Part shown: piece after piece, positions 1 to 5,240 of the stretch | Layout of the letters: each line of letters begins with the position of its first letter | How positions within the stretch are numbered: position 1 is the stretch's first letter | Source of the DNA: Actinomycetota bacterium | GTDB lineage: Bacteria > Actinomycetota > Acidimicrobiia > Acidimicrobiales > JACDEA01 | Direction: 5' to 3' | NCBI GenBank assembly: GCA_013816725.1 | Contig: JACDEA010000162.1 | Location: forward strand, 1-5,807 | Length of the DNA stretch: 5,807 nucleotides | Notes under the pieces: generated by a model | Seen by the model: the letters and a program-made list of their open reading frames with translations, nothing else | Databases searched by the model: none | Told to the model about the DNA's origin: nothing | Translations under genes and position numbers: made by a program

Positions 1-52
1 GCGCGACGAGGGGGATCGCTGGGGAGAGCGAGCCACCGCCGCTCGCGGGGAG
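1..52 (-). other. Candidate LPASG sortase-type sorting signal at C-terminus of the glycosidase
   Basis: Codons 507-511 of the glycosidase read LPASG, followed by GGSLSPAIPLVA at the window edge. This is the order expected for a cell-wall sorting signal: an LPxTG-like pentapeptide (serine in place of threonine), a short Gly/Ser linker, then the start of a hydrophobic helix. The rest of the helix and the basic tail would lie outside the window, so anchoring is inferred, not shown. Confidence 0.45.
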
Positions 53-1570
53 CACACGGTCGGTGCGCGGCACGGTCGTGGCCCGCACCCCAGCGGCGGC
101 CAGGCGGAACGTTACAAAGGCCACCGCTTGAGGGGGGAGCGCCACGCGGGCACGGGCGCCGTCCAACGCGAGCGGCTCGTCGAGTTCCGCGCTCGGGTGC
201 TCCGCGTCGATCCTGCGGACCGTGGCCCCGATCGGAGGCGCGCTCACGCCGGCGAGGGACAGGTCGATCACCCGTGCCTGCGGTGACGAAGCCGAGAACG
301 ACGAGAGCACAACGGTCACCCGCGCGCTGTCCTTGGTGGCGACCACCCAAAGACCGTCGAGCCGGGAGCCGCCGACGGCTGCGACCTCCGTCGCGGCCAT
401 CTGGCGCCACAGCCAGAACGTCCACCACGTCGGTTTGCGGGCGCCCCCGACCTTCACGATGCCGTGCTCGCCCACCACGCCCTGGGTGTCGTTGGCTCGA
501 AAGAACGCGGAGGCGTCGAGATGTGCCGCCTGCATCTCGGCCAGAACGCCGGACGCGAAGGCGGCCCCCTCGTTCGTGTCGTGACGATGGTCAAAGCCGG
601 CCGCGGAGAGGTTCCACTCGTCGAGCAGGAGGCTTGGTGTCGGGCGTCCTGAGCCGGCAAGCCCCGCGTCTACCCAGCTGCGCATGACGCCGACCTGGCT
701 CCCGAACGCTACCGGCGACGCGAGCGGGTTCTCCTGGCCGAGCACCGGCTGGATCGGCGCGGTCACCGGGAACTCGGCGCCGTCGGGGCCGAAGAAGGGG
801 TAGTTGCCGTAGTAGTGCCAGCTGACCGCGTCGAGAGGGAGGGCCGGGTCTCGGAACCGCTGTAGGAACGGCATCAGGAAGATGGGGTCGGGTAGGGCTG
901 TCGCCGGGCCGGCGAAGTGAAGATCCAGCCCGGTCTCTGACTCGACCGCGGCCACCGCCCTTCCGGTTCGCTCGACCGTGTCGACCCACGCCACCGGGGT
1001 GTCCTGCCAGAAGAGCGGGTCGTCGGGCTCATTCCACGCCTCGAACCAGCGCGCCGGCTTGGGCGCGGTGGCCAGCGCGCGCACGACGCCGTGCACGACC
1101 TGCTCCCACGCGTCGAGATCTGCCGGTTTAACCCGCGTGGGGTCTCGCCCAGCGGCGTTGGGCGCGCCCAACCACGCCGGTACGTAGGAGAGGATCACCA
1201 ACGGCTCAGCTCCGATGCCGCGCACGGCCGCGATTCGTGCGAGCAGCGGCGCGAGGAGCAGTGGGGCACCCTTGGAGACGCTGACGTCCTGCAGCGAAGC
1301 ATCGATTCGGATGAAGTGGGGAGCAAGCGGCTCGACGGCGGCGAGCGGCGCTCCGCCCACGTGCCAGCCCAGTCCGACGAGGTCAGGGTTCAGTGCGCCG
1401 AGCGGGTGGGCGACGTCGACCTCGACAGCCACCGTCGCCGGCGCGGCCTTGGCGCTGGCGCCGACGAGAGAGGCGCAGCACGCGGCCAGCACCACCGTCA
1501 CGGCTTGGCGCGTCAGCCCTACCTTGTTGACGATCGACGCAAGCGAGCGTGCCGACTTCATCGTCTCCAT
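1..1570 (-). CDS. Secreted clan GH-A glycoside hydrolase, GH39-like (3' end outside window)
   Basis: Reading the minus strand from the ATG at 1570 gives 523 uninterrupted codons that run off the window edge. Residues 1-42 look like a signal peptide: basic n-region, hydrophobic core around 23-37, and AKA at 40-42 before AP. A (beta/alpha)8-type catalytic domain follows. FEAWNEPD places the probable acid/base at E181, preceded by N180 as in clan GH-A. WHYYGNY (H252) and LLLDEWN with probable nucleophile E318 fit the same clan. The FEAWNEP...FW context resembles GH39 beta-xylosidase/iduronidase-like enzymes, so hydrolysis of a beta- (or alpha-L-) glycoside outside the membrane is inferred; the substrate cannot be told. 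Residues about 390-495 look like a beta-sandwich accessory domain. An LPASG motif lies at 507-511. A second in-frame ATG is at codon 4, and Shine-Dalgarno support is weak for both (GGTGGAG sits 13 nt upstream of the first). LAAC at 28-31 resembles a lipobox, so a lipoprotein is an alternative. GH-A is fairly sure; GH39 is less so. Confidence 0.85.
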   Translation of the reverse strand, partial: METMKSARSLASIVNKVGLTRQAVTVVLAACCASLVGASAKAAPATVAVEVDVAHPLGALNPDLVGLGWHVGGAPLAAVEPLAPHFIRIDASLQDVSVSKGAPLLLAPLLARIAAVRGIGAEPLVILSYVPAWLGAPNAAGRDPTRVKPADLDAWEQVVHGVVRALATAPKPARWFEAWNEPDDPLFWQDTPVAWVDTVERTGRAVAAVESETGLDLHFAGPATALPDPIFLMPFLQRFRDPALPLDAVSWHYYGNYPFFGPDGAEFPVTAPIQPVLGQENPLASPVAFGSQVGVMRSWVDAGLAGSGRPTPSLLLDEWNLSAAGFDHRHDTNEGAAFASGVLAEMQAAHLDASAFFRANDTQGVVGEHGIVKVGGARKPTWWTFWLWRQMAATEVAAVGGSRLDGLWVVATKDSARVTVVLSSFSASSPQARVIDLSLAGVSAPPIGATVRRIDAEHPSAELDEPLALDGARARVALPPQAVAFVTFRLAAAGVRATTVPRTDRVLPASGGGSLSPAIPLVA

Positions 1571-1640
1571 GGTGCTCGACGGGCTCCACCGGCGCTGAGA
1601 GTCGCCGTGTGACCCCCCGAGCGTGATGTGATGGTGAGTG
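1571..1640. promoter_or_regulatory. Divergent start region between glycosidase and TIGR03086 gene
   Basis: These 70 bp must hold the promoters of both divergent genes unless transcription starts inside them. I see no convincing -35/-10 pair. The right end is a GTGA-rich run (GTGATG at 1623, GTGATGG at 1628 and again at 1638) with several potential start codons. A stop (TGA 1635-1637) immediately precedes GTG 1638 in the frame of the rightward gene, which limits its start to GTG 1638 or ATG 1641. Neither has a clear Shine-Dalgarno sequence, so a leaderless or near-leaderless transcript is possible. Confidence 0.3.
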
Positions 1641-2201
1641 ATGGACGTAGTTGAGGCGTTGAGGGCGGCGAACAAGGAGTTCGTGCGACGGTTGCGAGTC
1701 GTCAGCGCGGAGGACTGGAGCCGACTGACGCCGTGCGACGCGTGGGACGTGCGAGCCCTGGTCAATCACGTCATAGGTGGTAACCGTCGCTACAAGATGC
1801 TGCTTCGTGGTGCCTCTGCGGCTGAGGTCGATGCCACGCGGAGCGCCGACCATCTCGGCGTCGACGCCGTCGGCTCCTTTCTGGAAACGGCGTCGCAGTT
1901 GCTGGGCGTCTTTGGCGAGGAGGGTTCGATGTCGCGCGTCGGCCATCATCCCGCCGGCGATCGGACCGGCGCCGAACTCGCCGATATGCGAGTCCTCGAT
2001 ATCACCGTGCACGCCTGGGACCTTGCCAAGGCCCTCGACGCGGACGAGCAACTCGACGCTGATCTCGTCGAATACGCGTTGACCTGTACCGGCTTCATCG
2101 ACACGCTGCGGCCTAAGGGCTACTTCGCCGCGCCTGCCGGCGAGTTGCCGTCCGACAGCTCGCCTCTGCGCCACCTCCTCCACCTGGCCGGCCGGCGCTG
2201 A
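1641..2201 (+). CDS. TIGR03086 family metal-binding protein (MDMPI/DinB-like fold)
   Basis: This 186-aa protein matches the pattern of actinobacterial TIGR03086 proteins, relatives of the metal-binding domain of mycothiol-dependent maleylpyruvate isomerase in the DinB-like four-helix bundle superfamily. Diagnostic stretches are TPCDAWDVRALVNHVIGGN (residues 30-48) and LDITVHAWDLAKAL (119-132). H43, D120 and H124 occupy the positions expected for the divalent metal ligands (His, Glu/Asp, His; Asp is usual in this subfamily). Length is normal and the C-terminus ends in the usual short helix (LRHLLHLAGRR). The substrate is unknown; a thiol-dependent (mycothiol) cytoplasmic reaction is inferred from the family only. 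ATG 1641 is preferred over the adjacent in-frame GTG 1638; a TGA just before excludes any longer form. The gene stands alone: its upstream neighbour is divergent and a tRNA follows about 195 bp downstream. Confidence 0.88.
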   Translation: MDVVEALRAANKEFVRRLRVVSAEDWSRLTPCDAWDVRALVNHVIGGNRRYKMLLRGASAAEVDATRSADHLGVDAVGSFLETASQLLGVFGEEGSMSRVGHHPAGDRTGAELADMRVLDITVHAWDLAKALDADEQLDADLVEYALTCTGFIDTLRPKGYFAAPAGELPSDSSPLRHLLHLAGRR

Positions 2202-2274
2202 GGGATCCTCAACTCTCTGGCTACCCCGGTCTCAGGTTCGCGGCACGTGGTGGCGTTGCAGGAGGGGAGCAGTT

Positions 2275-2296
2275 CGCCAGCGCCGTTACACTGGCG
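2275..2296. repeat. Inverted repeat CGCCAG/CTGGCG downstream of the TIGR03086 gene
   Basis: Six-base arms (2275-2280 and 2291-2296) flank a 10-nt loop, 73 nt after the stop codon of the TIGR03086 gene. The RNA would form a short GC-rich hairpin, but no T-run follows, so it is at most a weak terminator. The loop also contains part of TACACT (2287-2292), which matches the TAnnnT -10 pattern, but no -35 is found at proper spacing. Confidence 0.3.
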
Positions 2297-2336
2297 CCCG
2301 CCCCGACGGTTCGCTGCATCGCTGCTGTTGGAGCGA

Positions 2337-2352
2337 TTGCCGTCGACGGCAA
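2337..2352. repeat. Perfect 16-bp palindrome upstream of tRNA-Arg
   Basis: TTGCCGTCGACGGCAA reads identically on both strands, without a spacer, and lies 43 bp before the first base of the tRNA. A gapless 16-bp palindrome could be an operator for a dimeric repressor, or simply chance. I could not place a standard promoter around it. Confidence 0.45.
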
Positions 2353-2395
2353 CTGGCCGGTGGACGCAGGGCCGCAGGTCAGGGCATCAAACCCA

Positions 2396-2468
2396 GCGCT
2401 CGTAGCTCAACGGATAGAGCATCTGACTACGGATCAGAAGGTTGTGGGTTCGAATCCCGCCGAGCGCG
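2396..2468 (+). tRNA. tRNA-Arg (anticodon ACG)
   Basis: A complete cloverleaf can be drawn by hand. Acceptor stem GCGCTCG (2396-2402) pairs with CGAGCGC (2461-2467), with G2468 as discriminator. The D stem is GCTC/GAGC (2405-2408, 2417-2420). The anticodon stem TCTGA/TCAGA (2422-2426, 2434-2438) encloses the loop CTACGGA, with anticodon ACG at 2429-2431. The variable loop is 5 nt, and the T stem GTGGG/CCCGC encloses TTCGAAT (2449-2455). A34 is expected to be edited to inosine and to read CGU/CGC/CGA. CCA is not encoded. Antisense reading of this gene gives the familiar spurious peptide IRTHNLLIRSQ, which is not a gene. Confidence 0.97.
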
Positions 2469-2482
2469 CTGCGTAACCGCAG
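2469..2482. repeat. Small hairpin directly after the tRNA
   Basis: CTGCG (2469-2473), loop TAAC, CGCAG (2478-2482) forms a perfect 5-bp stem beginning at the first base past the mature tRNA. It could mark the 3' trailer or stall polymerase, but there is no following T-tract, so termination is not supported. Confidence 0.3.
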
Positions 2483-2537
2483 GTAGAGCTTCGCAGGCCG
2501 CGTCGGCTTGCCGTCGTAGTCGGCTGCCGGTGGCCAT

Positions 2538-2559
2538 TTGCAAACGGATTGCAACCGGA
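2538..2559. repeat. 11-bp tandem repeat, two copies
   Basis: TTGCAAACGGA (2538-2548) is followed at once by TTGCAACCGGA (2549-2559), with one mismatch. The 11-bp period places both copies on about the same face of the helix. The pair ends 16 bp before the ATG of a small reading frame at 2576, so it could be a tandem protein-binding site in that gene's leader. The origin and function are unknown. Confidence 0.5.
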
Positions 2560-2575
2560 AGCAGGGAAGCGCTCG

Positions 2576-2677
2576 ATGGGCAGAGTCGTGGACATCGAGA
2601 AGCAGCGAGTCGAGCAGTTCGCGCACGAGCTCGTGCCGACGTTGCGCGACCGCCAGCAGATCTTCCGGAAAAGGTGA
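2576..2677 (+). CDS. Small hypothetical ORF, 33 aa
   Basis: I do not recognise this peptide. It begins MGRVVDIEKQRVEQFAHELV and continues PTLRDRQQIFRKR. It is hydrophilic and probably helical, with alternating charges, no cysteine and no membrane segment. Three things favour it being real: a Shine-Dalgarno-like AGGGAAG at 2563-2569 with 6-nt spacing, about 29 of 32 codons after the start ending in G or C, and an overlap of its stop with the start of the next frame (GTGA at 2674-2677). Against it is its small size; in GC-rich DNA chance frames of this length are common. It could also be the surviving fragment of a larger decayed gene beside the tRNA. Confidence 0.35.
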   Translation: MGRVVDIEKQRVEQFAHELVPTLRDRQQIFRKR

Positions 2678-2832
2678 GCGACGTCGACGACGCGGACCGA
2701 TGGCGACGCGCGGGGCGGCTTCTTGGCATCCGTGTTCGGACAGGCGTCAATGCCCACGGCGTCGTGTCGGTCGCCGACGAGCACGAGGCGCCTCATGGTG
2801 CAGCCCCCACGATCCGCAACGCAGAAACCTAA
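2674..2832 (+). CDS. Small hypothetical ORF, 52 aa, overlapping the 33-aa ORF
   Basis: A GTG start inside the GTGA overlap opens a 52-aa frame beginning MSDVDDADRWRRAGRLLGIR and ending in TAA at 2830-2832. The product is not recognised; it is polar, with an acidic N-terminus followed by an Arg-rich stretch. GGAAAAG at 2667-2673 immediately before the start is a poor Shine-Dalgarno match, so translation would depend on coupling to the upstream frame. Its stop overlaps the stop of the convergent tetR gene by a few bases (TAG of tetR at 2831-2829). The frame is open further upstream, so the start is a choice. It may be a gene remnant or chance. Confidence 0.27.
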   Translation: MSDVDDADRWRRAGRLLGIRVRTGVNAHGVVSVADEHEAPHGAAPTIRNAET

Positions 2833-3398
2833 AGGTGGCCGGCTCCGAGCGCCCGGACGGTCATGTCGAGCATCGTGTCCAGGTCCCGCTCGCTCACCTC
2901 GCTGTTGTCGACGATGCGCATTGAGATGAGCGGTCCCTGGATCAGGTGCATCGCCATCTCGACATCAACGTCGGGATCGATCTCGCCACGAGCGATCGCT
3001 CGCTGGAGCGCCAGCACGGTCGGGCCGCGCGGTTGGACGCGGGCCCGGCGAAACAGCTCCCGGTTGGCTGGGTCCTCGATCGATCGCGCCACCATCCACA
3101 CGAACAGCTCCCGACTCTGCTGCACGATCGCCACGTCGAGGTAACCCCGGTGGATCTCGGCGAGGTCGCCCCGAAGCGTTCCCGTGTCGGGCGGCTTGAT
3201 CGCCGCCACGTTCGCCTCGACCACGGCGAACACCAAGGCGTCCGTCGTGCCGAAGTGTCGGTACAACGTGGTCTTGGCCACGCCCGATCGACGAGCCACC
3301 TGCTCGGCGGTGATGGCGCCCACGCCCTCATGAAGCAGGATCTCCGCGGCGGCGGCGACGAGCTTGTTGCGGGCACTCACGCTGCGAGGGCGAGTCAT
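2829..3398 (-). CDS. TetR/AcrR family transcriptional regulator
   Basis: This is a 189-aa DNA-binding repressor of normal family length. The N-terminal TetR helix-turn-helix is clear: residues 10-27 form helix 1, ITAEQVARRSGV the second helix, and AKTTLYRHFGTTDALVFAVV (41-60) the recognition helix and the following core. The C-terminal ligand-binding and dimerisation region (about 65-189) is all-helical and resembles the TetR_C-type domains of drug-responsive regulators; the ligand cannot be predicted. The ATG at 3398 leaves a short MTRPRSVSARNKLV arm before the HTH, which is typical. It is transcribed divergently from the ABC exporter genes across a 178-bp region with two inverted repeats, so it probably represses that operon and itself, with release on binding an exported compound. 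Shine-Dalgarno support is weak. Confidence 0.95.
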   Translation of the reverse strand: MTRPRSVSARNKLVAAAAEILLHEGVGAITAEQVARRSGVAKTTLYRHFGTTDALVFAVVEANVAAIKPPDTGTLRGDLAEIHRGYLDVAIVQQSRELFVWMVARSIEDPANRELFRRARVQPRGPTVLALQRAIARGEIDPDVDVEMAMHLIQGPLISMRIVDNSEVSERDLDTMLDMTVRALGAGHL

Positions 3399-3442
3399 AC
3401 CGATCCGAACGGTAGCGACTCAGCCACATGTCTGCCATCAAT

Positions 3443-3454
3443 GAACGCTCGTTC
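3443..3454. promoter_or_regulatory. Inverted repeat GAACG-CT-CGTTC, candidate TetR operator
   Basis: Five-base arms with a 2-nt spacer form a compact palindrome of the shape used by many TetR dimers. It lies 45 bp upstream of the tetR start codon, where a bound repressor could block tetR transcription. A further GAACG half-site occurs at 3407-3411. Binding is inferred from position and symmetry only. Confidence 0.45.
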
Positions 3455-3462
3455 GTCCCGTT

Positions 3463-3487
3463 ATTTCGCTACTAACCGTTGCGAAAT
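3463..3487. promoter_or_regulatory. Inverted repeat ATTTCGC-N11-GCGAAAT, candidate operator
   Basis: Seven-base perfect arms (3463-3469 and 3481-3487) are separated by 11 nt, giving a half-site spacing of 18 bp, close to two helical turns. It is AT-rich against a GC-rich background. It overlaps the proposed -35 box of the exporter promoter (3479-3484), so a dimer bound here would exclude RNA polymerase. It may be the main TetR site for the operon. Confidence 0.5.
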
Positions 3488-3507
3488 GAGCCAGATGGTT
3501 GTACCTT
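3479..3507 (+). promoter_or_regulatory. Candidate promoter of the ABC exporter operon
   Basis: TTGCGA (3479-3484), a 17-nt spacer, then TACCTT (3502-3507) fits the housekeeping sigma pattern TTGnnn/TAnnnT. Transcription would begin near 3514, about 60 nt before the ATG at 3577. This also argues against the in-frame TTG at 3499 as the ATPase start, because that codon would lie upstream of the transcript. Confidence 0.4.
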
Positions 3508-3576
3508 CCACACATCGGCACCGACAGAGGCCGGGGCCCCTCACCCAACCTCACGCCCAGATCGGCTCAACCCCAG

Positions 3577-4491
3577 ATGCCTTCTCAAACCGCGCCCTCC
3601 ATCTCCGTCGACGGCCTGACCAAGCGCTTCGGCGACGTGGTTGCCGTCGACGACCTCAGCTTCACCGTCGAACAAGGTCACGTGACCGGGTTCCTCGGCC
3701 GCAACGGCGCCGGCAAGACGACGACGTTGCGGATGTTGCTCGGACTCGTGCAGCCCAGCGAAGGCTCGGCCACCATCGGCGGGGTGCCCTATGTGCAGCT
3801 CCCACACCCGACCCTCACGGTCGGCGCAGTGCTCGACTCGACCGGGTTCCATCCAGGCCGCCGTGCCCGAGATCACCTGCGGGTGCTGTGTGCGGCGGCA
3901 GGCCTACCGGCCGAGCGCGCCGACACCGTGCTCGAGGAGGTCGGGCTGAGCCAGGTCGGCGGCCGGCGGGTGAAGGGGTTCTCGCTCGGGATGCGCCAGC
4001 GGCTCGGCCTCGCGGCGGCGCTGCTCGGCCGGCCCGAAGTCCTCGTCCTGGACGAGCCGGCCAACGGGCTCGACCCCGAGGGCGTTCGCTGGCTGCGCCT
4101 GTTTCTCCGGTCCTACGCCGACCAGGGCAACACCGTCCTCGTGTCGAGCCACCTCCTCGCCGAGGTGGCGCAGACGGTCGACGACGTTGTGATCATCGCC
4201 GACGGGCGCCTGATCATCCAGTCGTCGCTCGCCGACCTCGCCGACCAGGCCCAGCCCGGGGTATCGGTGCGATCCCCCGAGGCCACAGTGTTGCGCGACG
4301 CCCTCGTGGCCGCGGGCACCGGCGCCGAACTCAGGTCACCCGACACCGTTGTCGCCCTGGAAACCACGAGCGAGGCCGTCGGCCTCATCGCCGCCGGCGC
4401 AGGCGTGACCGTCTTCGAGATGACCGCCCGGCACTTCGACCTCGAGGAGCTCTTCCTCGCCCTCACCGCCGACCCGAAGGAAGCCCGATGA
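3577..4491 (+). CDS. ABC transporter ATP-binding protein (drug/antibiotic exporter type)
   Basis: This 304-aa nucleotide-binding subunit powers export through the permease encoded next. The motifs appear in order: Walker A GRNGAGKTT (residues 41-49), signature SLGMRQR (136-142), Walker B VLVLDEP (155-161), D-loop NGLDPEG (163-169), and switch histidine H192 in SSHLL. The Q-loop position in VGAVLDSTGFHPG carries Asp (D87) instead of Gln, as acidic residues do in BcrA-like and related ABC-2 exporters. Residues about 225-304 form the extra C-terminal domain common in this group. ATG 3577 is chosen because the ABC domain begins 8-10 residues later and the earlier TTG 3499 falls in the promoter; no good Shine-Dalgarno precedes it. 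The last codons overlap the permease start (ATGA), so the two are translationally coupled. The transported compound is unknown. Confidence 0.95.
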   Translation: MPSQTAPSISVDGLTKRFGDVVAVDDLSFTVEQGHVTGFLGRNGAGKTTTLRMLLGLVQPSEGSATIGGVPYVQLPHPTLTVGAVLDSTGFHPGRRARDHLRVLCAAAGLPAERADTVLEEVGLSQVGGRRVKGFSLGMRQRLGLAAALLGRPEVLVLDEPANGLDPEGVRWLRLFLRSYADQGNTVLVSSHLLAEVAQTVDDVVIIADGRLIIQSSLADLADQAQPGVSVRSPEATVLRDALVAAGTGAELRSPDTVVALETTSEAVGLIAAGAGVTVFEMTARHFDLEELFLALTADPKEAR

Positions 4492-5240
4492 ACCAGCTCG
4501 TTCGCGCCGAGCTCCTCAAGATGCGCACCACCCGCGTGTTCGCGGCGACCGCGCTCGCCGCCCTCGCGTTCATCCCCCTCACGATCGCGGTGGCGGTCCT
4601 GACCGCCGGCAAACCGGGCGGGACACCGGCCTTCGAAACACACGAAGGGGTTCGCCACGTGCTGTCGGCATCGTCGGCCGGGACCGTCGTCGTCCTCCTC
4701 ATCGGCATCCTGTTGATGGCCGGCGAGCACCGTCACGGGACAGCGACGGCGACGTTCCTCGTGACGCCCGATCGCAAGCGTGTGGTGGGCGCCAAGCTCA
4801 TCGCGGCGACCATCGCCGGCGCGGCCGTCGCCGTGGTGTCCTCCGTTCTCACCCTCGCGATCGTGATCCCCTGGCTCGCCGCCAAAGACGTGCACGTTGA
4901 CCTCCTCGGCAGCGATGTAGTGCTGGTGCTGCTCGGCGGCTTCGTCGCCACGTGCCTCTACGCACCGATCGGCGTCGGGCTGGCGACCATGATCCGCAAC
5001 CAGACGACCGCCCAGGGCGTCGCCCTCGTCTGGACCCTCGTCGTCGAGGGACTCGTAGTCTCGCTCGTTCCAACGCTTGGTCGATGGCTGCCGGGCGGCG
5101 CCGCCACCGCCCTCACCTACGCCGCCGTCAACGACGTCAAGCTGCTGCCCGCGTGGGCCGCCGGCCTGCTGTTCGCGGCGTACGCCTTTGCCTTCGGCGC
5201 GGCGGGAATCGCACTCATCCAACGCCGAGACATCACGTGA
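4488..5240 (+). CDS. ABC-2 type transporter permease
   Basis: This 250-aa integral membrane protein is the likely translocation partner of the preceding ATPase. Six hydrophobic segments are visible at about residues 17-39, 63-79, 101-130, 142-167, 176-196 and 219-244. The cytoplasmic start MNQLVRAELLKMRTTR and the motif EHRHGTATATFLVTPDRKRVVGAKL (80-104) are hallmarks of ABC-2 permeases, where EYRHGT...TPxRxxxxxAK is the usual form. Two copies with two ATPases would make a functional exporter. ATG 4488 overlaps the ATPase stop and has AAGGAAG at 4477-4483 as ribosome site. The same frame stays open far upstream, through the antisense of tetR and out of frame with the ATPase; that extension is not coding. 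Substrate is unknown; control by the divergent TetR is inferred. Confidence 0.93.
   Translation: MNQLVRAELLKMRTTRVFAATALAALAFIPLTIAVAVLTAGKPGGTPAFETHEGVRHVLSASSAGTVVVLLIGILLMAGEHRHGTATATFLVTPDRKRVVGAKLIAATIAGAAVAVVSSVLTLAIVIPWLAAKDVHVDLLGSDVVLVLLGGFVATCLYAPIGVGLATMIRNQTTAQGVALVWTLVVEGLVVSLVPTLGRWLPGGAATALTYAAVNDVKLLPAWAAGLLFAAYAFAFGAAGIALIQRRDIT

Noticed and set aside
591..989. Minus- and plus-strand frames of 60-173 codons within 222-1612
   Set aside because: They lie across the continuous 523-codon glycosidase frame, which has a signal peptide, NEP and DEWN motifs. The others are Arg/Pro-rich shadows.
1383..2183. A 266-codon minus-strand frame opposite the TIGR03086 gene
   Set aside because: It overlaps both the convincing TIGR03086 protein and the 5' end of the glycosidase in another frame and shows no family features.
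2387..2626. A 79-codon minus-strand frame ending in GGIRTHNLLIRSQMLYPLSYER
   Set aside because: This is the well-known false peptide from translating the antisense of a tRNA gene.
2396..2832. An integrated element or attachment site at the tRNA-Arg 3' end
   Set aside because: tRNA-Arg genes are frequent integration sites, but I find no integrase, no excisionase and no second copy of the tRNA 3' end in the window. Only the repeat and small frames hint at it.
3409..3437. A tetR promoter with -10 TACCGT (minus strand 3414-3409)
   Set aside because: No acceptable -35 lies at 16-18 nt; the only TTGATG is about 21 nt away, so I do not list it as a feature.
3499..3576. A 26-residue N-terminal extension of the ATPase starting at TTG 3499
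   Set aside because: The TTG is next to the proposed -10 box and upstream of the expected transcript start; the added residues are Pro/Arg-rich and outside the ABC domain.
2946..5240. A 764-codon plus-strand open frame covering tetR antisense, the ATPase out of frame, and the permease
   Set aside because: Only its last 250 codons (from 4488) encode a recognisable protein. The upstream part is Arg/His/Pro-rich shadow translation over two well-identified genes, a common artefact in GC-rich DNA.
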